NCBI RefSeq assembly: GCF_000255115.2
Contig: NC_018068.1
Span: 4,373,977 to 4,437,976, forward strand
DNA length: 64,000 nucleotides
Reading direction: 5' to 3'
Source of the DNA: Desulfosporosinus acidiphilus SJ4
Lineage (GTDB): Bacteria; Bacillota; Desulfitobacteriia; Desulfitobacteriales; Desulfitobacteriaceae
Below are positions 1-7,114 of the stretch, piece by piece (position 1 is the stretch's first letter; every line of letters starts with the position of its first letter). The notes beneath the pieces are model-generated. The model ran no database searches and had not been told where the DNA came from. It saw nothing but the letters and a program-made list of their open reading frames with translations. The position numbers and the translations under genes are program-made.

Positions 1-405
1 AAAAGTGGTTTCAGAGCAACCTTTTTTATTGTTACGAACTCAGTAGGTCAAGGAATGATGAGTTGGGACCAACTTAGCGACTTGGTGAAACAAGGAAATT
101 CTATTGGCAGCCATACCGTTCACCATTTAGATTTATCGAAGCTTTCTTATAATAAACAAGAAAATGAACTTATAAGTTCAAAGGAAGCTCTGGAAAATCA
201 TCTTGGTATTAAGGTACAAGCCCTTTGCTTTCCCTCAGGAAAATTCAACAAAACAACCCTGGAATTGATGGCAAAAACAGGATATCAATTAGGGTTTACT
301 ACTAAGCAAGGAAGGGTTCATTCAGGAGATGACTTATTGACATTGCGCCGCGAACGGATTTATGGAGGGATGCCTCTGCCTTCTTTTCAGAAACTTTTTC
401 CTTAG
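1..405 (+). CDS. Polysaccharide deacetylase, C-terminal part (5' end outside window)
   Basis: The frame is open from base 1 and ends at TAG 403-405, so the gene starts left of the window. The visible part begins with ATFFIVTN and continues with GSHTVHHLDL and ALCFPSGKFN. These match the NodB/CE4 deacetylase fold: the Ser-His-Thr-Val-His block carries the metal-binding His pair, and the later F-P-x-G block is the usual next motif. The catalytic Asp block near the N-terminus is outside the window. Such enzymes remove N-acetyl groups from cell-surface amino-sugar polymers and are normally exported; the signal region cannot be seen. The exact substrate cannot be told. Confidence 0.85.
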   Translation, partial: KSGFRATFFIVTNSVGQGMMSWDQLSDLVKQGNSIGSHTVHHLDLSKLSYNKQENELISSKEALENHLGIKVQALCFPSGKFNKTTLELMAKTGYQLGFTTKQGRVHSGDDLLTLRRERIYGGMPLPSFQKLFP

Positions 406-524
406 TATTATCCAAGATCAATAAATCAAGCCAACATCCTTTACGAATTTCGGCCATTATTTTTGTTCCTCTTACTACTTAGTGATAAAATTAACAGAAA
501 ACAGTCAGAGAGAGGTTGAAGAAT

Positions 525-998
525 ATGCCTGATGAGCGCAAATACGTTAAAGATTATGCAAAAAGGCTGCAACGAGTTATAGTTGATTATGAACATACCA
601 TTGCAGAGCACCTAAACGAGGATTATCTGAAACAAACAAAGTGGCAAGATAAGCTGGCTGATCGGATTGCAGCGTTTGGCGGTAGCTGGAGCTTCATCAT
701 TATGTTTGCTACTTTTTTATCTGCCTGGATACTTATCAATACGTTAAATATCCTAGGCCATTTTGATCCTCCGCCCTTTATATTGCTCAATCTTATCCTA
801 TCCTTTATTGCTGCATTTCAGGCTCCAATCATCATGATGAGCCAAAACCGACAGACCGCTCGTGATAAACGAGAGTCTATCATAGATTTTGCAATTAATT
901 ATAAGGCGGAACTCGAAGTTGATGACATACAAGAACATCTCCATAGAATTGAAAGTGAAATGGCCCAGATAAAACTATTGTTACAATCTCAAAGATAG
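525..998 (+). CDS. DUF1003 family membrane protein
   Basis: A 157-residue protein with a polar helical N-terminus, two membrane segments (about residues 50-75 and 85-105) and a charged coiled-coil C-terminus (HRIESEMAQIKLLL). The central block with SWSFIIMF, a short Pro-rich loop (DPPPF) and the exit motif MSQNRQ is characteristic of DUF1003. I place the start at ATG 525, which has AGAGAGG nine bases upstream; a TTG at 516 lies too close to that site. Function is unknown for the family; a cytoplasmic-membrane location is inferred from the two hydrophobic segments. Confidence 0.85.
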   Translation: MPDERKYVKDYAKRLQRVIVDYEHTIAEHLNEDYLKQTKWQDKLADRIAAFGGSWSFIIMFATFLSAWILINTLNILGHFDPPPFILLNLILSFIAAFQAPIIMMSQNRQTARDKRESIIDFAINYKAELEVDDIQEHLHRIESEMAQIKLLLQSQR

Positions 999-1096
999 AC
1001 TGCAATGCAGCGAATGCATGTAAACTATTTCATTTATAATATGCTATTATTAATTTATAATGTCTTATTGATTTAAAACTATTGAAAGGACATTGT

Positions 1097-1813
1097 ATGC
1101 ACATAGTTATTCTAGTCATCATAGTCTTAGCCGCATCAATATTACAGGCAGGAACCGGATTTGGATTTTCAATTATGGCTACTCCGTTTTTACTGTTAAT
1201 ATTTGAGTCACACGACGCAATCCAGTTGAATATAATACTTTCTCTTTTGATATCTCTTCTTATGACCTTTAAAATACGAAATGAAATTAATAAAGAGAGC
1301 CTAAAACGATTGGTAAAAGGATGTTTAATTGGAATCTTACCCGGCCTTTTGCTTTTTATCTTTCTTGATATGCGTCCTTTAAAAATATTTGTTAGTGTTC
1401 TGATCCTCGTATCTACGGGTCTATTAGCAGCTAAAGTTACTGTCAAGCAAAGTAACCCAAAAGAATTATTAACAGGAGTATTATCGGGCTTTCTAACCAC
1501 AAGTTTAGGTATGCCAGGCCCCCCCTTATTGATTTATTTTGCGGGGGCAAAGGTCGATAAATCAACTCTTCGCAGTACAACGTTAGCTTATTATGTATTC
1601 GTATATTCTATTAGCCTCTTGCTTCAGTTCTCAATGTATCGTATCTCAAAAGGCGTATGGATTTCGGCTTTATGGGGGTTACCGTTTACATTATTAGGAA
1701 TTTATCTGGGCCAATGGTTATTTTCAAGACTTAATCAACAACTGTTTCAAAAAATAATATATACTTTGCTATTCTTTACAGGCATATATTTGTTAGTTAC
1801 CACTTTGTTTTAG
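1097..1813 (+). CDS. TauE/SafE (TSUP) family permease
   Basis: About 238 residues and strongly hydrophobic, with seven to eight predicted membrane spans. The N-terminal QAGTGFGFS and the repeat-like block TTSLGMPGPPLLIY in the middle are the two pseudo-symmetric motifs of the TSUP family, which moves small anions such as sulfite, sulfoacetate or other organosulfur compounds. The start at ATG 1097 is preceded by GAAAGGA at 1084-1090; TTG 1082 is an unlikely alternative. The substrate cannot be told from sequence. The gene stands alone and ends at a hairpin terminator. Confidence 0.85.
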   Translation: MHIVILVIIVLAASILQAGTGFGFSIMATPFLLLIFESHDAIQLNIILSLLISLLMTFKIRNEINKESLKRLVKGCLIGILPGLLLFIFLDMRPLKIFVSVLILVSTGLLAAKVTVKQSNPKELLTGVLSGFLTTSLGMPGPPLLIYFAGAKVDKSTLRSTTLAYYVFVYSISLLLQFSMYRISKGVWISALWGLPFTLLGIYLGQWLFSRLNQQLFQKIIYTLLFFTGIYLLVTTLF

Positions 1814-1838
1814 CAAGCTTAATACATTGAATAACTGG

Positions 1839-1865
1839 CGGGATAGCTAATGCTATCTCGTTTCT
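1839..1865 (+). terminator. Hairpin terminator after TSUP gene
   Basis: A nine-base-pair stem (with one G-U pair) closes a TAAT loop (CGGGATAGC/GCTATCTCG) and is followed by TTTCT. It lies 26 bases after the permease stop codon. Confidence 0.6.
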
Positions 1866-1919
1866 ATTAGGAGGTTACATTTGAATTATCCTATTCAAAT
1901 TATTTTTTTCACATAATTA

Positions 1920-1949
1920 TTGACATGAATAAATATAATATGGTAGAAT
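1920..1949 (+). promoter_or_regulatory. Sigma-A-type promoter for the CarD gene
   Basis: TTGACA at 1920-1925 and TAGAAT at 1944-1949 are separated by 18 bases. The expected transcription start is about 55 bases before the CarD start codon. Confidence 0.6.
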
Positions 1950-2010
1950 ATTTATTTTTAATTTTCAACGTTTCATGATATACTTAAGAGGTACTCTGAA
2001 GGTAGGTGTT

Positions 2011-2499
2011 ATGATGTTTAACGTTGGTGACAAGATTGTATATCCAGTTTATGGGGCTTGTTTTATTGAAGCAGTTGAAGAAAAGGAGATTTTAGGGGAA
2101 AGAAAACTCTGCTACATTTTGAACATCCCTCGGGAGAAATTGCAAGTTATGATTCCAATGGACAAAGCTGTCAAAATAGGTATGCGCCAAATAGTTAACC
2201 CTGAGATATTAGAAAATATACTCAGTGATTTTAACCTTGGAAATACTGACCCTATTATCTTTGAAAATCAACGATGGTGCAAAGATATTAATAAAAAGAA
2301 ATTTAAAAGTGGTGACATTTATAAAGGTGCGGAAATTATCCGTGATTTAACACGTAAGGGGCAAATAAATAAACTTGGTGCCGATGACGTAAACATGTTG
2401 AATAGTGCACGTCATGTTTTTGTCAGCGAAATAATGGAGGTTAAGGGCCTTAAAGAAGAACAAGCAGTTAATTTATTGGATGAAGTGTTGAAATCTTAG
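2011..2499 (+). CDS. CarD/CdnL-type RNA polymerase-binding regulator
   Basis: About 162 residues. The N-terminus (FNVGDKIVYPVYGACFIEAVEEKE) is the Tudor-like RNA-polymerase interaction domain shared by CarD and the Mfd RID; the C-terminal half is all helical and charged, as in CarD proteins that contact the promoter upstream fork. The predicted role is stabilising the open promoter complex. The start is ATG 2011 (or ATG 2014), with GAAGG eight bases upstream; the longer frame from 1975 has no ribosome binding site. The gene has its own promoter and no operon partner. Confidence 0.85.
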   Translation: MMFNVGDKIVYPVYGACFIEAVEEKEILGERKLCYILNIPREKLQVMIPMDKAVKIGMRQIVNPEILENILSDFNLGNTDPIIFENQRWCKDINKKKFKSGDIYKGAEIIRDLTRKGQINKLGADDVNMLNSARHVFVSEIMEVKGLKEEQAVNLLDEVLKS

Positions 2500-2715
2500 A
2501 GCTAATCTTTTCCACTGGGATGGGAACAAGCCCTTGTGAGAGGCTGCTCTTAAAAAATATTTATTAAAATATTTGACTTATTTCTAAATTAAAGTTATAA
2601 TTAGCAAGCTCGTTAGTATTTGTGGATTTACGTAAACCTTCCTCTATTGCCTAAAGCTATAGGAAGCAATAAATACTTCCCATTTAGCGGGTAATAAATT
2701 TTGGAGGTTTTTTTA

Positions 2716-3018
2716 ATGTTTGAAGAAAAAGTTTTAACGTGTAAGGATTGCGGTCGTGAGTTTACCTTCTCCGCTTCAGAACAAGAATTCTACGCAGAAA
2801 AGGGATTCACCAATGAACCTGGCCGATGCCCAGAATGCCGTTCCGCTAGAAAGGCACAAGGCAGAAACAACAATGGATACTCTCGTCCACAAAGAGAAAT
2901 GTTCCCAGCAATTTGTGCTAATTGCGGGAAAGAGACGACTGTACCTTTCCAACCGACGAATGATAAACCTGTATATTGCCGTGACTGTTATCAACCACGT
3001 ACACGAAACAATTGGTAA
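2716..3018 (+). CDS. Zinc-ribbon protein (two CxxC-type ribbons)
   Basis: A 100-residue soluble protein. The N-terminal half has CKDCGREF ... CPECRSARK, one four-Cys ribbon; the C-terminal half has CANCGKE ... CRDCYQ, a second CxxC-x17-CxxC ribbon. Between them lies a basic Asn/Arg/Gln-rich linker. This two-ribbon layout is a small conserved clostridial family, probably nucleic-acid or protein binding; no function is established. ATG 2716 is chosen because TTGGAGG lies nine bases upstream. A bidirectional-looking terminator follows. Confidence 0.8.
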   Translation: MFEEKVLTCKDCGREFTFSASEQEFYAEKGFTNEPGRCPECRSARKAQGRNNNGYSRPQREMFPAICANCGKETTVPFQPTNDKPVYCRDCYQPRTRNNW

Positions 3019-3032
3019 TTTCCTAATTGACC

Positions 3033-3072
3033 AAAGCCTTTCTGGGGGGTAACTTCTAGGAAGGCTTTTTCG
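3033..3072 (+). terminator. Terminator after zinc-ribbon gene
   Basis: AAAGCCTT pairs with AAGGCTTT across a G-rich loop, and the stem extends by a few pairs into the loop. A run of five T follows. Confidence 0.75.
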
Positions 3073-3241
3073 TTTCAAGGCATTTTTACTCATGGCTATA
3101 GGTTTTATTAAACAGCGATCATTCATTCTTGAATAGTTAAGTAAATTTTGAAGTTCGTTGTTAGGACTAGTCTGGCAAAGTAATTTAACTTGTCAATGAA
3201 GCCTCTATGGCTGATGAACTTATATGAAAGGAAGTGTGCTT

Positions 3242-3346
3242 TTGATTAAGAAACAAATTATTATTGTTGAGGAAATTCTCGATTCAGTTGGGCTTGAATC
3301 TTTAAAAGCCTGTGAGCCAAAAAATGTCCTCAAAAAAATCTCCTAA
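3242..3346 (+). CDS. Possible 34-residue small protein
   Basis: A short frame starts at TTG 3242, seven bases after AAAGGAAG, and ends at TAA 3344-3346. The peptide is amphipathic (IKKQIIIVEEILDSVGLESL) and carries one Cys. A terminator follows 56 bases later, which supports a short transcript here. I do not recognise a family. The evidence is only ribosome binding site plus terminator, so it may be chance. Confidence 0.35.
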   Translation: MIKKQIIIVEEILDSVGLESLKACEPKNVLKKIS

Positions 3347-3401
3347 AAAGGGGCGAAATGAAAAATGATGCTAATTTCATACTGCCAAACTTTAAGTGAG
3401 T

Positions 3402-3441
3402 AAAAACGAGTTCCTGATTAAACGTTAAGGAACTCGTTTTT
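3402..3441. terminator. Strong terminator, probably bidirectional
   Basis: AAAAACGAGTTCCT pairs with AGGAACTCGTTTTT around a 12-base loop. A/T runs on both sides let it serve the small plus-strand frame and the hut cluster, whose last gene stops at 3517. Confidence 0.8.
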
Positions 3442-3516
3442 CATTTATATTATCGATATTCGTTTTGTGCTGGCACCAAGCCTCCGGTGCAAGGAACTAG
3501 GGCTGCCTCTGTCAAG

Positions 3517-4806
3517 TCAAACTCTCCAAACAATTTTACCGTTCTTAACTACCACGTCAACCGGGTTATTCCCAAAATGGTAGGGCAAATAATTAAGATT
3601 AGGAACGTTTAGCACGAGAATATCTCCTTGCTTTCCAATCTCCAGACTGCCCACCTGATGGGCTCTGCCTACGGCATAGGCGGCATTAATTGTTGCCGCT
3701 GTAATAGCTTCTTCTGGGGTTAGACGAAGATAAAGGCAAGCTAGGGTCAAGACAAAAGGGATGGATTCCGTTGGCGACGAACCGGGATTAGAATCTGTAG
3801 CCACAGCCACAGGCACCCCTTTTTCGATCATAGTCCGTGCCCGGGCATAAGAATTCTTGGCAAGATTAAATGATGTTGCAGGAAGAAGGACCGCAATAAC
3901 CCCTTGTTCGGCAAGGGCAGAAATTCCTTGATCCGAAGCCTGCAGCAAGTGGTCGGCGCTTGTGACACCCATTTTCGCTCCTAATTCGGCTCCTCCGGCA
4001 GATTCCAATTCATCAGCATGAATTTTAAGCTTCAGGTTTAGTTCCCTGGCTTTTTTCAAAATCCTTTCACTGGATTGAACACTGAACACTCCCGGTTCGC
4101 AGAAAACGTCGCAAAACTCCGCCAATCCCTTGAAGGCAACTTGCGGAAGCATGCCTTCCACAACATAGTCCGTAAACTCTTCTTCAGTATATCCCGATGG
4201 CACAGCATGGGCCCCCATAAAGGTGGGCACAAGGTCCAAATCCTGCTCATGATCTAATTCCTTGATCAAGCGCAGCATCCGGAGTTCTTCCTCAAGGGTA
4301 AGTCCATATCCGCTCTTAACTTCTGCTGTTGTCGTTCCCATGCTCAGCATCGTCTTAAGGCGGTTTCTCGTTTGACTTTTTACTTCAGCATCAGAGGCCA
4401 GTCTCGTACTCCGAACCGTAGAATGAATTCCTCCGCCCTGCCGAAGAATTTCCAGGTAAGGCACCCCTTTTAATTTTAGAGACAACTCATTCTCACGCGA
4501 ACCTGCATAAATCACGTGGGTATGAGGGTCAACAAACCCAGGAGTAACCACCTTTCCCTGAGCATTAATTTGAACAGTATAAGGTCCAACCCAGCCATCG
4601 GCTAAAACTTCCTCTGTTGAACCTACTGCAACGATCTTACCGTCCCGCACAGCGACAGCACCATTTTCAATCAAACCAATCTCCGACATTCCCTCTTTAC
4701 ACGCTGGGGAGTCAGAGTGCCCCTTCATCGTCACCATTATATCAGCAGAATGGATCACAAGATCCGCACTCGGCATGATACCATCTCTTCTTAGAATCTG
4801 ATCCAC
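3517..4806 (-). CDS. hutI: Imidazolonepropionase
   Basis: About 429 residues, the normal length for HutI. It hydrolyses 4-imidazolone-5-propanoate to N-formimidoyl-L-glutamate. Visible motifs of the metal-dependent amidohydrolase fold are FVDPHTHVIYAG (metal-binding HxH), a middle HADE block and the late ATDSNPGSSPTES block with the metal-binding Asp. It is the last gene of the minus-strand cluster, 15 bases after ftcD. The start is uncertain: GTG 4806 is the longest; ATG 4776 gives the more family-like N-terminus MPSADLVIHSADI. Transcription ends at the hairpin at 3402-3441. Confidence 0.93.
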   Translation of the reverse strand: MDQILRRDGIMPSADLVIHSADIMVTMKGHSDSPACKEGMSEIGLIENGAVAVRDGKIVAVGSTEEVLADGWVGPYTVQINAQGKVVTPGFVDPHTHVIYAGSRENELSLKLKGVPYLEILRQGGGIHSTVRSTRLASDAEVKSQTRNRLKTMLSMGTTTAEVKSGYGLTLEEELRMLRLIKELDHEQDLDLVPTFMGAHAVPSGYTEEEFTDYVVEGMLPQVAFKGLAEFCDVFCEPGVFSVQSSERILKKARELNLKLKIHADELESAGGAELGAKMGVTSADHLLQASDQGISALAEQGVIAVLLPATSFNLAKNSYARARTMIEKGVPVAVATDSNPGSSPTESIPFVLTLACLYLRLTPEEAITAATINAAYAVGRAHQVGSLEIGKQGDILVLNVPNLNYLPYHFGNNPVDVVVKNGKIVWRV

Positions 4807-4821
4807 GTTCCCTTTTCACTC

Positions 4822-5721
4822 CTAAAACCCAAATACCCGCTTCTCTAAAATCTGCTCGCTTGAAAAGTCGTGCAGTTTCAAGTAATAAGTAGCCGCATCG
4901 AGCATAGCATCTAACGGAACAAGCCCGACGATTTCGCTTCCGATCACCGGAACCCCGAAATGAGCTGCTTCCGTTTTAATAAATTCCATGGCTCGATACA
5001 ACGGAGTTCCTTGGGTATCGACCATATTCATCGAGATTTGGATCATTCCTTGCTCAGAAAGATCTATCCCTAATGCCTTAACGTTGACAAACCCCCCTGA
5101 ACTGCCCCGAATCCCCTTCGCAATCGCTTTGCCGATTTCCAGATTTGTTGTCCCTAAATTGACGTTAAAAGCAACTAACGGAGGTCGTGCACCGACAGCA
5201 ATGGCGCCGGCCTTGCCTAACACACTCGGTCCAAAGTCCGGAGTACGCTCCGGTGTTTTAACACTTTCCTTCAGACCTTCATACTGCCCTCTGCGCACAT
5301 CAGCTAAATTGCGCCGTTCCGGCCGGGTCGCCGCTTTCTCATAGAGATAAACCGGAATCGACAACTCCCGCCCAACGCGTTCTCCCAATCGCTTCGCCAA
5401 CTCCACACATTCATCCATCGTCATTCCCCGGACAGGAACAAAGGGCACAACATCCGTTGCTCCCATCCTTGGATGTTCACCTTGATGCTGATCCAGATCA
5501 ATCTTTTCCGCCGCTTTAACAATCAGCCTCCAAGCAGCCTCCAGAACCTTTTCCGGTTCACCGATCATACTAATGACAGTTCGATTATGATCTGCATTGC
5601 TTGAATAATCCAACAAGGTCACACCCGCAACCTGTCTCACCTCATCAAGAATCTCCTCAACAACTTCCAACCGACGTCCTTCACTGATATTTGGAATACA
5701 TTCTACGATTTTAACCACCAT
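4822..5721 (-). CDS. ftcD: Glutamate formimidoyltransferase
   Basis: A 299-residue protein that matches the transferase half of the bifunctional vertebrate FTCD. It moves the formimino group of N-formimidoylglutamate to tetrahydrofolate. Motifs seen are VECIPNISEGRR at the N-terminus, the DADHNR-like SSNADHNRTV block, HPRMGATDVVPFVPV and the NVNLGTTNLEIGKAIAKGIR block. ATG 5721 follows AGGGGG. In this organism the cyclodeaminase half is a separate upstream gene. Together with hutI it channels the histidine one-carbon unit into folate. Confidence 0.92.
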   Translation of the reverse strand: MVVKIVECIPNISEGRRLEVVEEILDEVRQVAGVTLLDYSSNADHNRTVISMIGEPEKVLEAAWRLIVKAAEKIDLDQHQGEHPRMGATDVVPFVPVRGMTMDECVELAKRLGERVGRELSIPVYLYEKAATRPERRNLADVRRGQYEGLKESVKTPERTPDFGPSVLGKAGAIAVGARPPLVAFNVNLGTTNLEIGKAIAKGIRGSSGGFVNVKALGIDLSEQGMIQISMNMVDTQGTPLYRAMEFIKTEAAHFGVPVIGSEIVGLVPLDAMLDAATYYLKLHDFSSEQILEKRVFGF

Positions 5722-5864
5722 TAATCCCCCTAAAAATCTTCTGCTTCTTTCTCTAAACTTACTTCATTAAGTATTAAACCAATATTAACCCCTGTCAATG
5801 TCTTCACTACTCCAAGAACTGGCTTCACCGATCCTGTTACTAACTCCTCTTAACCTACTTCTTA

Positions 5865-6494
5865 TTATTTCAATCCCTTCAGAACCTTCTCCTGGCACTC
5901 AGCAAACAGCGCATTCCCTTCATCGCGAAGCCTTTGACATTCCGCCAGCAAGTCCTCTTTCTTAGCCTGAGACTTTAACCCTAAAGCATTAATCTGGACA
6001 TTATATAAAGCCCCTTCTAATCCGGACTTAAACATCAAAGATGCTACACCCATATCACTTAAAGCATTAGGATTGCCTTTATCCAACAAACCAGGAAGCA
6101 CACGCAGCCCCGCCAAACACTCCCGCGCCGTATGCATAGGAATATCCGCAGCCTTCATAGTTGCCCCTTCCAAAGCCTCACGCCGCAAAACCTTTTCCTC
6201 ATCACTAGTTTTAGGGAGGCCCAAAGCCCCCATCACAGCCTTAAACCCTTCAGTATCCTCATCCACAAGGGCCAGCAGAATCTCCTGCTTCTTCTCGGCC
6301 ATATCCAATAACGACTGCATCTCATCCTGAACAGCAGAAAACTTTTCTCTCCCTAACGTCAATCGACAAACCATAGCCGCCAAAGCAAATCCCTGCACCC
6401 CAGCATAGGCGGCAACACTCCCACCCCCCGGCGCCGGTGAAGAAGAAGCCACCTCCAGCCCAAACTCACGTAAACTCATATCCTTCAAATCCAA
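5865..6494 (-). CDS. fchA: Formimidotetrahydrofolate cyclodeaminase
   Basis: About 210 residues and mainly helical. The signature SSSPAPGGGSVAAYAG at the N-terminus is the cyclodeaminase folate-binding region. The enzyme converts 5-formimidotetrahydrofolate to methenyl-tetrahydrofolate and ammonia. I choose TTG 6494 because AGGAGG lies nine bases upstream and the resulting N-terminus (MDLKDMSLREF) fits the family; ATG 6479 is the alternative. About 140 bases separate it from ftcD, and 620 bases of tandem structured repeats separate it from hutU. Confidence 0.9.
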   Translation of the reverse strand: MDLKDMSLREFGLEVASSSPAPGGGSVAAYAGVQGFALAAMVCRLTLGREKFSAVQDEMQSLLDMAEKKQEILLALVDEDTEGFKAVMGALGLPKTSDEEKVLRREALEGATMKAADIPMHTARECLAGLRVLPGLLDKGNPNALSDMGVASLMFKSGLEGALYNVQINALGLKSQAKKEDLLAECQRLRDEGNALFAECQEKVLKGLK

Positions 6495-6535
6495 CTTCGG
6501 ATTCCTCCTACGCAAACTTTACTTAAAACTTCCTT

Positions 6536-7104
6536 CATCAGGCAGAGCGGAACACAGGATGTGTCCGCCGGCCATGCGACAGCGTCGCATCGGCCGAACC
6601 TGCCCTCCCCAAATTACGGCCCTTTACTTATATGTCTGCTGAAACAAAGACATAATGAAGCATCATGCACACGACCCCAAATTCACTCTTCACGTCCCCT
6701 GCCCCAGAAGGTCACGAGAACACTCGCGAAACCTTTACGACGAGACGTAAAAACTCAGCCTAAACCATTCTTGCATCAGGCAGGGCGGATCACAGAATGT
6801 GTCCGCCGGCCATGCGACAGTGTCGCATCGGCCGAACCTGCCCTCCCCAAATTACGTCCCTTCCTTATATGTCGGCTGAAGCAAAGACATAATGAAGCAT
6901 CATGCACACGACCCCAAATTCACTCTTCACATCCCTTGCCCCAGAGGGTCACGAGAACACGCGTGAAACCTTTACGACGAGACGTGTCAAACTCGGCTTT
7001 AAACTTTTCATGCATCAGGCGGGGCGGAACACAGGACGTGTTCCGCCGGCCACTGCGACAGGGACGTCGCATTGGCCGGGAACCCCGCCCCACCCAAAAT
7101 CAAA
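6536..7104. repeat. 2.4 tandem copies of a 238-bp structured element
   Basis: Copy 1 starts near 6536, copy 2 near 6774 and a third partial copy near 7013; copies 1 and 2 differ at few positions. Each unit starts with an 80-base GC-rich head and continues with a 155-base AT-richer tail. The head forms a three-way junction: an outer stem GGCAGG/CCTGCC, a second stem GCGGAACAC/GTGT(T)CCGC and a third GGCCATGCGAC/GTCGCATCGGCC. In copy 3 the outer stem is GGCGGGG/CCCCGCC, a paired change that keeps pairing. It lies within the hutU-fchA gap and would be in the transcript if the genes form one operon. No known RNA or mobile family is recognised. Confidence 0.8.
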
Positions 7105-7114
7105 GTTTAAAGCC

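Noticed and set aside
1030-1500. Minus-strand frame of 156 codons opposite the TSUP gene
   Set aside because: The plus strand has clear membrane motifs and a ribosome site; the other is its shadow.
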